A stretch of DNA of 64,000 bases from Brevundimonas diminuta (GTDB taxonomy: Bacteria; Pseudomonadota; Alphaproteobacteria; Caulobacterales; Caulobacteraceae): assembly GCF_022654015.1 (NCBI RefSeq), contig NZ_CP073063.1, positions 372,001-436,000 of the forward strand, read 5' to 3'. How positions within the stretch are numbered: the first letter of the stretch is position 1; each line of letters starts with the position of its first letter. Shown piece after piece: positions 9,253 through 20,040 of this stretch. The position numbers were made by a program, and so were the translations under genes. Under the pieces are notes generated by a model. That model was not told where the DNA came from and searched no databases. It saw nothing but the letters and a program-made list of their open reading frames with translations.

Positions 9253-10368
9253 CTAGCCCTTCGGGACCAGCCGCCACATCCGCAAAGGATGGCGCACGGT
9301 CCCGGCCTCGGCGCCCGCGCGGTCGCCGCGCCCCATATAGAGGTCCGCGCGCACCGGTCCGCGAATGGCCGATCCGGTGTCCAACGCCATGGCCAGACCG
9401 CGATAGCTGGCCGTGGCGCCGCGCAGATCGCCCCCGTCGGCCTCCAGCCAGACCAGTTCGCCATAGCGCCAGTGCGCCGGATCGACCGCGATGGCCCGCC
9501 GCTCGGTCAGAGGCACGCCCGCCGCCCCCGCCGGATGGCCGTCATCGTCAGGGTCCAGCCGGAAGAAGATGTAGCGCGGGTTCAGCGCCATGACCGCCTG
9601 CGCCTCATAGCCCCTATGGCTGGCCAGCCAGTCCCGGATCGCGTCGCCGGAGGTGCCGTTTTGAAGCAACAGCCCCTGCTGCGCCATCGGTCGGGCGATG
9701 CCCACGAACGGCTTGCCGTTGTCGGCGGCATAGGCGGCGCGGCCGCGCGTGCCGTCCTCGAACGTCAGATAGCCCGACCCCTGGATCTGCAGAAAGAACA
9801 GGTCCTCGGCCCGCATCCAGGCCAGGGCCTGCTCCGGCCGTGCGGCGGATTCGATATAGGCCCGGTCGCCGGCGGCGCGTGGATTGGCGGGCTTGGGCAG
9901 GACGGGGGCCGAGAATTCGGCGTCCGGCCGTCGCCGCGCCGGATACTCGGGGGCGAAATAGGAGGTCAGCAGCCCCGGTCGCCCGTCCGGCGTCTGGGCC
10001 GGGATCGCGCTGAAGCTGGCCTCGAAGAAGGCGCGCGCCTGTGACGGCGTGATCGCCATCGTCGTCGTCATGGCCTTGGCGCGTCCGCAGAGCCGGCGTG
10101 CGGCCTCGTCACGCGCTGCGCCGCACCCGTCCACATAGGCCCGGAAGGCGGCCAGATGGTCTTCCTGGCCCCAGCCCGGCAGCACGGCGGGGCTCAGGGC
10201 GTCGGACGGCGCGGGAGGCGGGGTCGGATTGGGCGAGGGCGTATAGGGGATCGGCCCTGTCTGCGGCCCCGTCGTCCCCGTCGGCGTCATCGGCCCGGTC
10301 GAACAGGCGGCGACAGCCAGGGCGGCCGTCAGCGTCGCCAGTCCGCCCGACCGGCCCCGAACCGCCAT
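9253..10368 (-). CDS. mltA: Membrane-bound lytic murein transglycosylase A
   Basis: 371 residues. An N-terminal signal with lipobox-like text ALAVAACS (about residues 14-21) indicates an outer-membrane lipoprotein. It contains the MltA barrel region (LTSYFAPEYPAR, FFLQIQGSGYL) and the C-terminal 3D domain, including ALDTGSAIRGPVRADLYMGRGD with the acidic catalytic position. It cleaves peptidoglycan glycan strands to 1,6-anhydro products. The usual IPLG before the 3D aspartate region is HWRYGE here. Its ATG overlaps the stop of the upstream Tim44-like gene by one base, which suggests translational coupling. Confidence 0.93.
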   Translation of the reverse strand: MAVRGRSGGLATLTAALAVAACSTGPMTPTGTTGPQTGPIPYTPSPNPTPPPAPSDALSPAVLPGWGQEDHLAAFRAYVDGCGAARDEAARRLCGRAKAMTTTMAITPSQARAFFEASFSAIPAQTPDGRPGLLTSYFAPEYPARRRPDAEFSAPVLPKPANPRAAGDRAYIESAARPEQALAWMRAEDLFFLQIQGSGYLTFEDGTRGRAAYAADNGKPFVGIARPMAQQGLLLQNGTSGDAIRDWLASHRGYEAQAVMALNPRYIFFRLDPDDDGHPAGAAGVPLTERRAIAVDPAHWRYGELVWLEADGGDLRGATASYRGLAMALDTGSAIRGPVRADLYMGRGDRAGAEAGTVRHPLRMWRLVPKG

Positions 10369-11006
10369 CAGGCGTTGGCCGGCTCGACGCGCGCCAGGAC
10401 CCAGTTCGGGTCCGTCGCGCCCAGGGTGCGTTCGAAGGTCCAGTGTTCGGCCGTGCGGCGTTCCTCGACCAGCGGCTCGCCCGTCGTCGCGTCCGCCGTT
10501 TCGCCCGAGGCCTTGGTCACCCGGCTGCGCAGTTCGGCCAGGAAACGGACCTTGGCCACGGCCTTGTCGCCCTCGGCCACTGCGCCTTCCAGATCGGCCC
10601 GGGGCGGATACAGGAACTCGACCGTCTCGGTCTCTCCGCGCGTCTCGCGCGCTGCGATGCCGGTCTCGAACGAGGCGAAGACGTTCGGCTTCAGCAACGG
10701 CTTCAGCGCGGCCCGGTCGCCGGCGGCGTAGCCGCGCACGATGGTCTCATAGGCCTGGCGCGCCCCGTCCAGGAAACGGGCCGGGTCGAACGCCGGATCG
10801 CGCGCCTTCAGGCTGGCGATCGAGGCCAGGGTCGCCGGGTCGATCGCCGCGACCTTGGGCGTCTCGGCCTGGGCCGGGCCGGGCGGCGCGATCTTGGCGT
10901 CTTCCTGCGGCTGACGGCCCACCCGCTTGCCCAGCACATTGTAGAGCTGGAACAGCACGAAGGCTGCGATGAAGGCGAAGACGACGACCTGGAACTGAAC
11001 CGGCAT
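10368..11006 (-). CDS. Tim44/TimA-like domain protein, membrane anchored
   Basis: 212 residues from ATG 11006 (MPVQFQVVVF). One N-terminal membrane helix ending in FVLFQLYNVLGKR, a Pro/Ala linker, then a Tim44-like domain (about 70-210) with the typical cone-shaped NTF2-like pattern (AYETIVRGYAAGD, LKPLLKPNVFASFE). Bacterial Tim44-like proteins are inner-membrane proteins often found near export genes; here it is divergent from secB and coupled to mltA. The exact role is unproven. An upstream in-frame start at 11051 exists but adds residues unlike the family. Confidence 0.88.
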   Translation of the reverse strand: MPVQFQVVVFAFIAAFVLFQLYNVLGKRVGRQPQEDAKIAPPGPAQAETPKVAAIDPATLASIASLKARDPAFDPARFLDGARQAYETIVRGYAAGDRAALKPLLKPNVFASFETGIAARETRGETETVEFLYPPRADLEGAVAEGDKAVAKVRFLAELRSRVTKASGETADATTGEPLVEERRTAEHWTFERTLGATDPNWVLARVEPANA

Positions 11007-11204
11007 GTTCAAGAGGAGATTCCTGTAGCGAACGACGGGTGCGCCAAACACTTAGTCTGGCGTGATTACGGGCTCATATAGGGTGAGGCAAGGCGAAGCG
11101 CGCCCTCAATCGCGCGCGCGACGTTGCGGCCAAGCGTCCCGGCATGGTAGTCGCGGCGCCTCATTCCGGCCTCATCGGCCCCAAACTGCGCCAAAGACCG
11201 TTTC

Positions 11205-11717
11205 ATGACCGACGCCGCCCCTCCCGCCGAACAGCCCCAGCAAGGCGACGCCCAACAGGGCCAGCCCGCCGGTCCCGGCTTCCGCATCCTGGCGCAATAC
11301 GTCCGCGACTTCTCGTTCGAGAACCCGCGCGCCCCGGAATCCCTGCGCATCGACGGCAAGCCCGCGATCGACCTGGGCGTTGAAATGGCCGCCCAGGGCC
11401 GCCCCGACGGCCTGTTCGAACTGGACCTGAAGCTGTCGATCAAGGCGACGCACGAGAACCAGCCCGTCTTCCACGTCGAACTGGTCTATGGCGGCCTGTT
11501 CCAGCTGGCCAATGTCCAGGAGCAGGACATCGAGCCGCTGCTGCTGATCGAATGCCCGCGCTATCTGTTCCCGTTCGCGCGCGAGATCATCTCGGGCGCC
11601 ACGGCCGACGGCGGTTTCTACCCCCCGTTCCAGCTGGACCCGATCGACTTCGCCGCCATCTACATCGCGCGTCAGCAGCAGATCGCCCAGCAGCCGGTCG
11701 AAACCGGCCAGGCCTAA
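11205..11717 (+). CDS. secB: Protein-export chaperone SecB
   Basis: 170 residues, with the alphaproteobacterial SecB length. Recognisable blocks are [10 protein letters not shown] near residue 28, GGLF in the middle strand, and the conserved [16 protein letters not shown] with [14 protein letters not shown] near the end. It is a cytosolic tetramer that keeps preproteins unfolded and hands them to SecA through SecA's C-terminal zinc motif, which is seen in the fragment at the start of this window. The next gene starts 9 bp after its stop. Confidence 0.97.
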   Translation: MTDAAPPAEQPQQGDAQQGQPAGPGFRILAQYVRDFSFENPRAPESLRIDGKPAIDLGVEMAAQGRPDGLFELDLKLSIKATHENQPVFHVELVYGGLFQLANVQEQDIEPLLLIECPRYLFPFAREIISGATADGGFYPPFQLDPIDFAAIYIARQQQIAQQPVETGQA

Positions 11718-11726
11718 GCGCGCGAC

Positions 11727-12677
11727 ATGGTCGCCGCCGCGCGGCCCTCGCCTGATCCATCGAAAGCCGCGGGCGAGGACGTCGTCCGCGGCATTCTTCT
11801 GCGCATCGCCGCCGCCGGCTGTTTCTCGATCATGACGGCGACGTTGAAGCTGGCGTCGCAGGACGGCGTGGCGGCGCCGGAAATGCTGTTCTACCGCGCC
11901 GTCTTCGGCCTGCCGGTGGTGCTGGCCTGGGTGCTGACCCAGCCGGGCGGGCTGTCGGCCCTGTCGACGCGCCGCCCCCTGGCTCATCTGGGACGCAGCG
12001 CCCTGGGCGTCGCGGCCATCCTGTGCCTGTTTCAGACGCTGACGCTGCTGCCTCTCGCCGACGCGACGACCCTCAGCTTCACCGCCCCGATCTTCGCCAC
12101 CATCCTGTCCTTCTTCGTGCTGAAGGAGGCGGTCGGCCCGCGCCGCTGGGCTGCCGTCGCGGTCGGCTTCATCGGCGTGATCGTCGTCATGCGGCCGGGC
12201 GTCGGCCATTCGGTGCTGCCGCTGGCCGGCGTGGCCTTCGCCCTGATCGGGGCGGTGCTGACGGCCGGCGTGACCATCACTCTGCGCCAGCTGCGCGACA
12301 CAGAACACGTCGCCGCCATCGTGTTCTGGTTCTTCGTCGCCTGTTCGGTCGTGGGGGCGATCCTGCTGCCCTTCGTCGGCCATTGGCACGCGCTCGGCAC
12401 CTTCGGCCTGCTGATCGGATCGGGCGTCGCTGGCGGCCTGGCGCAACTGTTCATGACCGCCTCGCTGCAAAAGGCTCCGGTCGCCGTAGTCGCGCCCTTC
12501 GACTATCTCCAGATCGTCGGCGCCATCGTCTTCGGCTGGTGGCTGATGGCCGCGACGCCCACCCTCACCACCCTGGCCGGCGCCGCCCTGATCGCCAGCA
12601 GCGGCCTCTACACCGCCTGGCGCGAACACATCCGCCGCAAGGCCAGCCTGATCCAGCCGACCGCGCCTCTGGTTTAG
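11727..12677 (+). CDS. EamA/DMT-superfamily transporter
   Basis: 316 residues with about ten hydrophobic segments in two EamA halves (about 30-160 and 170-300). Typical text includes the loop ATTLSFTAPIFATILSFF and the second-half counterpart GGLAQLFMTASLQKAPVAVVAPFDY. It is an inner-membrane exporter or importer of small metabolites; the substrate cannot be inferred. It starts 9 bp after secB, so may be co-transcribed with it, and ends 4 bp before the convergent dut stop. Confidence 0.92.
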   Translation: MVAAARPSPDPSKAAGEDVVRGILLRIAAAGCFSIMTATLKLASQDGVAAPEMLFYRAVFGLPVVLAWVLTQPGGLSALSTRRPLAHLGRSALGVAAILCLFQTLTLLPLADATTLSFTAPIFATILSFFVLKEAVGPRRWAAVAVGFIGVIVVMRPGVGHSVLPLAGVAFALIGAVLTAGVTITLRQLRDTEHVAAIVFWFFVACSVVGAILLPFVGHWHALGTFGLLIGSGVAGGLAQLFMTASLQKAPVAVVAPFDYLQIVGAIVFGWWLMAATPTLTTLAGAALIASSGLYTAWREHIRRKASLIQPTAPLV

Positions 12678-12681
12678 GGCG

Positions 12682-13137
12682 TCAGCGACCCGTCGATCCG
12701 AAACCGCCCGTCCCGCGTGCGGTTTCGTCCAGCGTTTCGACCTCGATCCAGTCCGCCCGCTCATGCCGGGCGATCACCAGCTGGGCGATGCGTTCGCCGC
12801 GGCGGATGACGAAGGGTTCGTCGCCGATATTGGCCAGGATCACGCCGCACTCGCCGCGATAGTCGCTGTCGATCGTGCCCGGCGCATTGGGGCAGATGAT
12901 GCCGTGTTTCAACGCTAGTCCCGAGCGCGCCCGCACTTGGGCCTCATACCCCAGCGGCAGGGCGATCTTCAGCCCCGTCGGCACCAGCGCCCGCTGGCCC
13001 GGCGCCAGGGTCATCGGCTGATCCTCCGGCACGGCGGCGCGCAGGTCCATGCCCGCCGACCCTGCCGTCTCATAAGCGGGCAGGGGCAGGCCTTCGGAAT
13101 GCGGCAGGCGCAGGATCTGGATGGCGGTTTCAGTCAT
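12682..13137 (-). CDS. dut: Deoxyuridine 5'-triphosphate nucleotidohydrolase (dUTPase)
   Basis: 151 residues, the trimeric dUTPase size. All five family motifs are visible: AGMDLRAAV (I), [11 protein letters not shown] (II), [13 protein letters not shown] (III), RGERIAQLV (IV) and the C-terminal [11 protein letters not shown] (V). It hydrolyses dUTP to dUMP and PPi. The ATG at 13137 overlaps the TGA of coaBC, a standard alphaproteobacterial coupling; the frame stays open upstream only as an accidental extension. Confidence 0.97.
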   Translation of the reverse strand: MTETAIQILRLPHSEGLPLPAYETAGSAGMDLRAAVPEDQPMTLAPGQRALVPTGLKIALPLGYEAQVRARSGLALKHGIICPNAPGTIDSDYRGECGVILANIGDEPFVIRRGERIAQLVIARHERADWIEVETLDETARGTGGFGSTGR

Positions 13138-14363
13138 TCGGGGGCCTTGAAATGATCGGCGATGCGGGCGGCGACGGCCCGGGCGATGGCGGTCTTGGAC
13201 TGGCGCGGCCAAGTCTCGGTCCGATCGGCGGTGACCAGCAGCACGGCGTTGCCGTCCGATCCGAACACGTCGTCCGACACATCGTTGCCCAGGATCCAGT
13301 CGCAGCCCTTCCTCGACAGCTTGGCGCGCGCATTGGCCTCGAGATCCGTCGTCTCGGCGGCGAAGCCGATGACCAGGGCCGGGCGGTTCGGACCGGGCGC
13401 GGCGACGCCGGCCAGGATGTCGGGGTTTTCGATCAGGGCCAGGGTCGGCGGGCCGCCGGGTCCCTTCTTGATCTTGCCGCCGGCGATGGTGTCGATGCGC
13501 CAGTCGGCGACGGCGGCCGACAGCACGGCGATATCGGCGGGAAGGGCGCCCTGCGTCGCCGCCTGCATCTCCAGCGCGCTCTCCACATCGATCCGCGTCA
13601 CGCCGGTCGGGGCCGCCAGCGCCGTCGGCCCCGACACCAGCGTCACCTCGGCCCCCAGCTCGGCCAGGGCGGCGGCGATGGCGTAGCCCTGTTTGCCGCT
13701 GGAGCGATTGGTCAGGCCCCGCACCGGATCGATCGGTTCGAACGTCGGGCCGGCCGTGACCACGGCCTTGCGTCCCTGGAGCGGTCGCTCCGCCGCACCC
13801 GCCAGCAGCCCTTCGATGGCCTCCAGGATCGCGGCGGGTTCCGCCATGCGCCCCGGCCCGTATTCGCCGCAGGCCATCTCGCCGTCGTCCGGCCCCACCA
13901 CCGCGACGCCGTGGAAGCCCGGAAAGGCCTTCAACCGCTCCATATTGGCCTGGACCGCCGGATGTTCCCACATCCGCACATTCATCGCCGGCGCCAGCAG
14001 CACTCGCTTGTCCGTGGCGATCAGAGTGGTCGAGGCCAGGTCGTCGGCCAGGCCGTTCGCCGCCTTGGCGATCAGCCCCGCCGTCGCCGGCGCCACCACC
14101 ACCAGATCGGCCCAGCGCGACAGCTCGATATGGCCCATGCTGGTCTCGTCGTCTGGGTGGAACAGCCCTGACCGCACCGGATGCCCGCTCAGCGCCGCCA
14201 GCGACAGGGGCGTGACGAACTCGGCTCCGGATTCCGTCAGGATCACGCGCGTCCGCCCGCCCGCCTTGGCGATCAGCCGCACCAGCTCCAGCGCCTTATA
14301 GGCCGCGATGCCGCCGCCGACGATCAGCAGGATCTTGCGGTTCGAAAGGGGGCGATTGTCCAT
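13134..14363 (-). CDS. coaBC: Bifunctional phosphopantothenoylcysteine decarboxylase/phosphopantothenate-cysteine ligase
   Basis: 409 residues, coenzyme A biosynthesis. The N-terminal flavoprotein CoaC domain (1 to about 180) has the active-site His (H78), the substrate clamp PAMNVRMW (125-132) and catalytic C165 in GEMACGEYG. The C-terminal CoaB domain starts near [20 protein letters not shown] and ends with the KKGP-type loop near [12 protein letters not shown] 14363 was chosen over a GTG two codons upstream. Its stop overlaps the dut start. Confidence 0.96.
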   Translation of the reverse strand: MDNRPLSNRKILLIVGGGIAAYKALELVRLIAKAGGRTRVILTESGAEFVTPLSLAALSGHPVRSGLFHPDDETSMGHIELSRWADLVVVAPATAGLIAKAANGLADDLASTTLIATDKRVLLAPAMNVRMWEHPAVQANMERLKAFPGFHGVAVVGPDDGEMACGEYGPGRMAEPAAILEAIEGLLAGAAERPLQGRKAVVTAGPTFEPIDPVRGLTNRSSGKQGYAIAAALAELGAEVTLVSGPTALAAPTGVTRIDVESALEMQAATQGALPADIAVLSAAVADWRIDTIAGGKIKKGPGGPPTLALIENPDILAGVAAPGPNRPALVIGFAAETTDLEANARAKLSRKGCDWILGNDVSDDVFGSDGNAVLLVTADRTETWPRQSKTAIARAVAARIADHFKAPE

Positions 14364-14465
14364 GCCCACGGTCTAGCCGCCGCGCGTGACGCCGTCGAGA
14401 CGAGAACATTGCACGAACAACAAAGTTGTGCTTTCGTCGCGCCCAGCGGGTATCTGGAGGGAAGA

Positions 14466-14975
14466 ATGAGAACGCTGACGAGGGGAGGGGCCGCGCTGGT
14501 TCTGTGCGGTCTGCTGGCGCTTGCCGGCTGCGACAACAGCTCGGCGGTCGAGACGCGGGATCGGACGACCGAGGCGGCGCCAAAGGCCGGTCTTGTGTCC
14601 GACACGATCGAGACGACCACGACGCAAGAGATTAAGCCGGGTCTGACGGTAACCCGCACCGAGACGATCGACGCCAAGACGGCCCGTCTCTTCGCGCGCA
14701 ATGGCGCGGACTTCGACGCCCGAACGCCCCAGGACTATATCGCCAAGGTGAAGGCCTTCACCGCCAGTCCGCCCGCCGACGCCGAGACCGTCAAACGGCC
14801 CAATGGCGACACCCTGATCTATCAGGCCTCGACCAACACCTTCGCCGTCGTGGCCCGCAACGGCTCGCCGCGCACCATGTTCAAGCCGACGACGGGCGCG
14901 GATTATTGGGCTGAGCAGAAGGCGGCGGCGCCCACCTTCGGCCAGCGGCGCCAATCGACGGGCGCGGCGGGCTGA
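14466..14975 (+). CDS. Putative lipoprotein, Caulobacterales hypothetical
   Basis: 169 residues. The signal ends in LLALAGC (lipobox, Cys about residue 22), so an acylated envelope protein is likely. GGAGGGAAG precedes the ATG. The remainder is soluble, with text such as GADFDARTPQDYIAKVKAF. I recognise no domain. It diverges from coaBC and precedes the HAD phosphatase by 35 bp. Confidence 0.82.
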   Translation: MRTLTRGGAALVLCGLLALAGCDNSSAVETRDRTTEAAPKAGLVSDTIETTTTQEIKPGLTVTRTETIDAKTARLFARNGADFDARTPQDYIAKVKAFTASPPADAETVKRPNGDTLIYQASTNTFAVVARNGSPRTMFKPTTGADYWAEQKAAAPTFGQRRQSTGAAG

Positions 14976-15010
14976 TATAGAGGGCGGGGTCCACCAAGGA
15001 TCTCGCCCCC

Positions 15011-15880
15011 ATGTCCGATACGGCCGAACCCAAGACCCCGCTGCTTAAGACCGCCCTGATCTATGATTTCGACGGCACCTTGGCGCGCGGCAATATGCAG
15101 GAGGTGTCCTTCATCCCCTCCGTCGGCATGGGCATCGGCGCCTTCTGGGAAGAGGCCGAGCGCCTGACCAAGGACGCCGACGGCGACGGTATCCTGATGT
15201 ACATGCAGCTGATGCTGCATCACGCGCGTCAGAACGGCGCCCCGGTGACGCGCGAGACCCTGCGCCAGCACGGCGAGGCCGTCGCCCTGTTCGAGGGGCT
15301 GAAGGACCTCAGCTGGTTCGACCGGATGAACGCCTTCGGGGCCAAATACGGGCTGGAGATCGAGCATTACATCATCTCCGCCGGACTGGAGGAGATGATC
15401 GACGGCACGCCGATCCGCCCCGCCCTGACCCACGTCTTCGCCTCCCACTACGTCTATGACGACAAGGGCGAGGCCGCCTGGCCGGCGGTCGGCGTCAACT
15501 ACACCACCAAGACCCAGTATCTGTTCCGCATCAACAAGGGCGTGAAGAACCACTGGGAGCACGAGCGGATCAACCACTTCATCCCCGACGACGAGCGCGC
15601 CGTGCCGTTCGACCGGATGATCTTCATCGGCGACGGCGACACCGACGTGCCGACCATGAAGATGATGCACACCAAGGGCGGCTTCTCGATCGCCGTCTAT
15701 GACCCGCGCTCGAACGAGCGGGATCAGAAGAAGGTCTATTCCCTGATTTCGGAGGACCGGGTGAACTTCGTCGCCGCCGCCGACTATCGCGAGGGTTCGG
15801 CCCTGGACCTGATCGTCAAGGGGCTGGTGGGCCGCATCGCAATCAACGCCGGCTCCATGCCCGCCGATACGGCGGACTAG
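15011..15880 (+). CDS. HAD-superfamily phosphatase (phosphoserine-phosphatase-like)
   Basis: 289 residues. HAD motif I IYDFDGTLA (nucleophile D19, acid D21), a cap region rich in acidic and aromatic residues, and motif IV FIGDGDTDVPTM near residue 210. These features support Mg2+-dependent phosphate hydrolysis. Text YIISAGLEEMIDGTPI fits motif II (the Ser). The substrate is unknown; HAD-IB type is the best guess. It ends 10 bp before the convergent PilZ gene. Confidence 0.88.
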   Translation: MSDTAEPKTPLLKTALIYDFDGTLARGNMQEVSFIPSVGMGIGAFWEEAERLTKDADGDGILMYMQLMLHHARQNGAPVTRETLRQHGEAVALFEGLKDLSWFDRMNAFGAKYGLEIEHYIISAGLEEMIDGTPIRPALTHVFASHYVYDDKGEAAWPAVGVNYTTKTQYLFRINKGVKNHWEHERINHFIPDDERAVPFDRMIFIGDGDTDVPTMKMMHTKGGFSIAVYDPRSNERDQKKVYSLISEDRVNFVAAADYREGSALDLIVKGLVGRIAINAGSMPADTAD

Positions 15881-15889
15881 GCCGGTCGA

Positions 15890-16237
15890 TCAGCGCCCCC
15901 CGGCTCTCAGCCAGGCGTCGCGGGCGGGGGTCAGCCTCGCCGGCGCCAGGCCTCTCAGCGACTTGGCCCCGGTCTGTTTCAGCCCGGCCTCCTGCCCGCG
16001 CTGCCAGACGACGGTGGCGGGATAGGCGACGCCCGCAGCCACATCGACCACGACCACCTCGCGCGGCAGGGCCCCGCCCCGGTCCAGCCGCAGCTTCATC
16101 CCCGCGTCCGACAGATCGACGATCAGACACGCCGTCTCCAGGCCGGGCGCACAGATGACGCCGCGCGCATTGGCGGGTCGGCGCGCGCCCATGCGACGGT
16201 CGGGCTCGACGGCGGGCTTGGATCCAAACAGGCTCAT
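15890..16237 (-). CDS. PilZ-domain protein
   Basis: 115 residues from ATG 16237. It has a basic RxxxR-type patch (RRMGARR, 14-20) followed about 25 residues later by DLSDAGMKL, which fits the D/NxSxxG of c-di-GMP-binding PilZ domains. It lies 24 bp downstream of the kinase gene, probably in the same transcript. Likely a small cytosolic c-di-GMP sensor; the partner is unknown. Confidence 0.85.
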   Translation of the reverse strand: MSLFGSKPAVEPDRRMGARRPANARGVICAPGLETACLIVDLSDAGMKLRLDRGGALPREVVVVDVAAGVAYPATVVWQRGQEAGLKQTGAKSLRGLAPARLTPARDAWLRAGGR

Positions 16238-16261
16238 GGCCCGATAACGCACGGATACGGC

Positions 16262-17077
16262 TCAGGCGCCAAGCCTGCCTTCGAGGCTGCGAACCCGGCG
16301 GTCCCGGTCCAGGGCGACGATCAGGTCTGCCTCCACGCCGCCGGTCATCATATGCCGGCTCAGGCGTTCGTAATGCTGAATGAAGACCGCCAGGGCCGCG
16401 CGTCGCTCGGGCGATACGGCGTCCTGCCCCATCAATCCCGCCTCCTGCTCGCAGCGCCAGTCCAGCACGACATCGAACCCCGGCGCCTTCAGAAAGATCA
16501 GGGCGTCCAGACGCGCGCGCAGGCGGCCATAGGGCTGACCCAGCGCCGCATTGACCGTCCTGCGCCACTCGCCTCCGACATCCTGCCGGGCCTCCAGGGC
16601 GTTGATCGGCGCAACCAGGTCCCCCTCGGCCTGCGGCGTCGCGCCCAAACACCATCCCTCCAGCACGATGACCCGCGGCCGACCCTTCACGACAGGCCAG
16701 TCCGCCTCGGCTGCCCGGTCGTCGGCCAGCTTGTCGAAACGCGGCAGAGGCGTCAGATCGTCCGGCCCGGCCGCCTGCAACCGATCCAGCAGACGGTTCA
16801 GAAGGCCCAGGTCATGCGTCCCCGGCGGCCCGCGCGTGGCGAACAGCGGATGCACCCGCACCGCCATCGCCGCCCGCTCCGCCTTCGTCAGATAGACGTC
16901 GTCCAGCGACAGGCTCGCCCCGCCGAACCGCTCGGCGACAGCCTTGGCCAGTGTCGATTTTCCCGATCCCTGCGAGCCCGCGATCCCCAGGAGCGGCGGC
17001 GGACCGTCACGGTCTATCGCCTCGGTGCGCTGGTCGATCCATCGGCCGATCCTGTCGATCAGCCGCGCGTCGATCAT
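16262..17077 (-). CDS. P-loop kinase, D-glycerate 3-kinase-like
   Basis: 271 residues. Walker A GSQGSGKST (34-42), LSLDDVYLT as the switch region, and RVIVLEGWCLG near residue 140, the typical plant/fungal-type glycerate kinase text. It probably phosphorylates glycerate or a related small alcohol using ATP. The start is 1 bp after the stop of the ferredoxin gene, so the two are coupled. No other glycerate-pathway gene is near, so substrate is uncertain. Confidence 0.85.
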   Translation of the reverse strand: MIDARLIDRIGRWIDQRTEAIDRDGPPPLLGIAGSQGSGKSTLAKAVAERFGGASLSLDDVYLTKAERAAMAVRVHPLFATRGPPGTHDLGLLNRLLDRLQAAGPDDLTPLPRFDKLADDRAAEADWPVVKGRPRVIVLEGWCLGATPQAEGDLVAPINALEARQDVGGEWRRTVNAALGQPYGRLRARLDALIFLKAPGFDVVLDWRCEQEAGLMGQDAVSPERRAALAVFIQHYERLSRHMMTGGVEADLIVALDRDRRVRSLEGRLGA

Positions 17078-17078
17078 T

Positions 17079-17408
<330 letters not shown>

Positions 17409-17452
17409 TTAAACGAGGCGGCGCCGGAGGCAAGGCCCCCAGCGCCGGATAC

Positions 17453-18247
17453 TCAGGCCGCCTTCTTGCGGCTGGGCGCGACCATCAGCTTCTTGGTCTC
17501 GGCGATGGCCTTGGCCGGGTTCAGACCCTTGGGGCAGACCTGGGCGCAGTTCATGATCGTGTGGCAGCGATACAGTTTGAACGGGTCTTCCAGATCGTCC
17601 AGACGCTTCTGGGTCGCGTCGTCGCGGCTGTCGGAAATCCAGCGATAGGATTGCAGCAGCGCCGCCGGGCCCAGGTACTCTTCCTGGTTCCACCAGTAGC
17701 TGGGGCACGAGGTCGAGCAGCAGGCGCACAGGATGCACTCGTACAGGCCGTCTAGCTTCTCGCGCTCGGCCGGGGTCTGCAGACGTTCCTTCTCGGGGTC
17801 CGGCTCGTCCGATTGCAGATACGGCTGGATCGAGTCGTACTGGGCGTAGAACAGGCTCAGGTCCGTCACCAGATCCTTGACCACCGGCTGGTGGGGCAGG
17901 GGGGAGATGGTGATGTTGTTGGACGCGCATTCGTCCCAGCCCTTGGTGCAGGCCAGGGCGTTGCGCCCGTCGATGTTCATCGAGCACGAACCGCAGATGC
18001 CCTCGCGGCACGAGCGCCGGAACGACAGGGTCGGATCGATGGTGTTCTTGATGTGGATCAGGGCGTCCAGCAGCATCGGCCCGTGGTCGCCGGTCGGCAC
18101 CTCATAGGTGTCCCAGCGCGGATCGGCGTCGGTTTCCGGATCGTAGCGATAGACCTTGTAGGTCTTCACGTCCTTGGAGCCCGGCGCGGCCTTGTGGACC
18201 TTGCCGGTCGTCGGCTTGGAGCCTCTGGGGAGAGTAAGCTGGACCAT
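17453..18247 (-). CDS. sdhB: Succinate dehydrogenase iron-sulfur subunit
   Basis: 264 residues. Ligands for [2Fe-2S] at C80, C85, C88, C100; for [4Fe-4S] at C171, C174, C177; for [3Fe-4S] at C181, C228, C234 with C238. It transfers electrons from SdhA FAD to ubiquinone. The ATG lies 1 bp after the sdhA stop. The C-terminal text [14 protein letters not shown] is typical of alphaproteobacterial SdhB. Confidence 0.98.
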   Translation of the reverse strand: MVQLTLPRGSKPTTGKVHKAAPGSKDVKTYKVYRYDPETDADPRWDTYEVPTGDHGPMLLDALIHIKNTIDPTLSFRRSCREGICGSCSMNIDGRNALACTKGWDECASNNITISPLPHQPVVKDLVTDLSLFYAQYDSIQPYLQSDEPDPEKERLQTPAEREKLDGLYECILCACCSTSCPSYWWNQEEYLGPAALLQSYRWISDSRDDATQKRLDDLEDPFKLYRCHTIMNCAQVCPKGLNPAKAIAETKKLMVAPSRKKAA

Positions 18248-18248
18248 C

Positions 18249-20033
18249 TTAGTAAACCCGCGCCTTCGGTTCGATATACGCGATGTCGTCGGACATGGTG
18301 TAGTTGTGGACCGGACGATAATCGATCTGGACCTGCTCGCCCGGACGCTTCCACGCCAGGGTGTGCTTCATCCAGTTGACGTCGTCGCGATCGGGATAGT
18401 CTTCGCGGGCGTGGGCGCCGCGCGATTCCGTGCGGTTCAGGCCGCCCTCGATCGTCACCATCGCCTGGGCGATCAGGTTGTCGTACTCCAGCGTCTCGAC
18501 CAGGTCCGTATTCCAGATCAAGCCGCGATCGGTGGTCTTGATGTCGGCGCCGGCCGCCTCGATGGCGCGCAGCTTGTCGGTGCCCTGCTGCAGGGTTTCG
18601 CCGGTGCGGAACACCGCGGCATCGGCCTGCATCGCGCGCTGCATCGACAGACGCAGTTCGGCGGTCGGGGTCGAGCCGTCGGCGTAGCGGAAGCGGTCCA
18701 GGCGGGCCAGGTGCTGGTCGGTCTGGCTCTTGGAGGCCGACGGCACGGCCGAGGCCTTGTCGACGACTTCACCGCAGCGCAGGCCGACGGCGCGGCCGAA
18801 TACCACCAGATCGGTCAGGGAGTTGGAGCCCAGGCGGTTGGCGCCGTGCACCGAAACGCACGCCGCCTCGCCCACGGCCATCAGGCCCGGCACCACGCTG
18901 TCGGGGTTGCCGTCGCGCAGCGTCAGGACTTCGCCGTGATAGTTCGTGGGGATGCCGCCCATATTGTAGTGCACGGTCGGCAGGACCGGGATCGGCTCCT
19001 TGGTCACATCCACGCCGGCGAAAATCTTGGCCGACTCCGAGATGCCCGGCAGGCGCTGGTGCAGGATCTTCGGATCCAGGTGATCCAGGTGCAGGAAGAT
19101 GTGGTCCTTGTTCGGACCCACGCCACGGCCTTCACGGATTTCGATGGTCATGGAGCGCGAGACCATGTCGCGCGGCGCCAGGTCCTTCACGGTCGGCGCA
19201 TAGCGCTCCATGAAGCGCTCGCCTTCCGAGTTGGTCAGATAACCGCCCTCGCCGCGTGCGCCCTCGGTGATCAGGCAGCCGGCGCCATAGATGCCGGTCG
19301 GGTGGAACTGCACGAACTCCATGTCCTGCAACGGCAGGCCGGCGCGCAGCACCATCGCATTGCCGTCGCCGGTGCAGGTGTGGGCCGAGGTGGCGCTGAA
19401 ATAGGCGCGGCCGTATCCGCCGGTCGCCAGAACCACCATCTTGGCGCGGAACTGGTGAAGCTGACCGTTGTCCAGTTGCAGGGCCGTCACGCCGGTGCAG
19501 GCGCCGTCCTGCATGATCAGGTCCAGCGCGAAATATTCGACGAAGAACTTCACCTCGCGGCGCACCGACTGGCCGTACAGGGTGTGCAGGATGGCGTGGC
19601 CGGTGCGGTCGGCGGCGGCGCAGGTGCGCTGCACCGGGCCCTCGCCGAAGTTGCGGGTCATGCCGCCGAAGGCGCGCTGATAGATCTTGCCTTCTTCGGT
19701 GCGGCTGAAGGGCACGCCCCAGTGTTCCAGCTCATAGACGGCCTTGGGCGCGTTACGGACCAGATACTCGATCGAGTCCTGATCGCCCAGCCAGTCCGAC
19801 CCCTTGACGGTGTCGTACATGTGCCACTGCCAGCTGTCCTCGCCCATGTTGCCGAGCGAGGCGGAGATGCCGCCCTGGGCCGCGACGGTGTGCGAGCGGG
19901 TGGGGAAGACCTTGGTCACGCAGGCGACCTTCAGCCCCTGCTGGGCGGCGCCGAGCGCGGCGCGTAGGCCCGAGCCCCCGGCGCCGACGACGACGACGTC
20001 GTATTCGTGATCGATCAGTTCGTAAGCGGCCAT
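18249..20033 (-). CDS. sdhA: Succinate dehydrogenase flavoprotein subunit
   Basis: 594 residues. FAD dinucleotide fold [15 protein letters not shown] near the N-terminus, covalent flavin His in SHTVAAQGG, substrate-site segment HPTGIYGAG and EGARGEGG, and the C-terminal helical domain ending in PEARVY-like IEPKARVY. It oxidises succinate to fumarate on the cytosolic face of the membrane. It lies 7 bp downstream of sdhD and 1 bp upstream of sdhB. Confidence 0.99.
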   Translation of the reverse strand: MAAYELIDHEYDVVVVGAGGSGLRAALGAAQQGLKVACVTKVFPTRSHTVAAQGGISASLGNMGEDSWQWHMYDTVKGSDWLGDQDSIEYLVRNAPKAVYELEHWGVPFSRTEEGKIYQRAFGGMTRNFGEGPVQRTCAAADRTGHAILHTLYGQSVRREVKFFVEYFALDLIMQDGACTGVTALQLDNGQLHQFRAKMVVLATGGYGRAYFSATSAHTCTGDGNAMVLRAGLPLQDMEFVQFHPTGIYGAGCLITEGARGEGGYLTNSEGERFMERYAPTVKDLAPRDMVSRSMTIEIREGRGVGPNKDHIFLHLDHLDPKILHQRLPGISESAKIFAGVDVTKEPIPVLPTVHYNMGGIPTNYHGEVLTLRDGNPDSVVPGLMAVGEAACVSVHGANRLGSNSLTDLVVFGRAVGLRCGEVVDKASAVPSASKSQTDQHLARLDRFRYADGSTPTAELRLSMQRAMQADAAVFRTGETLQQGTDKLRAIEAAGADIKTTDRGLIWNTDLVETLEYDNLIAQAMVTIEGGLNRTESRGAHAREDYPDRDDVNWMKHTLAWKRPGEQVQIDYRPVHNYTMSDDIAYIEPKARVY

Positions 20034-20040
20034 CAGTTCA

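Noticed and set aside
9243..9275. Short inverted repeat after the universal stress gene, similar to the E family
   Set aside because: It lacks the GCTTG/ACTTG end and lies in the mltA coding end; more likely coincidental or a weak terminator.
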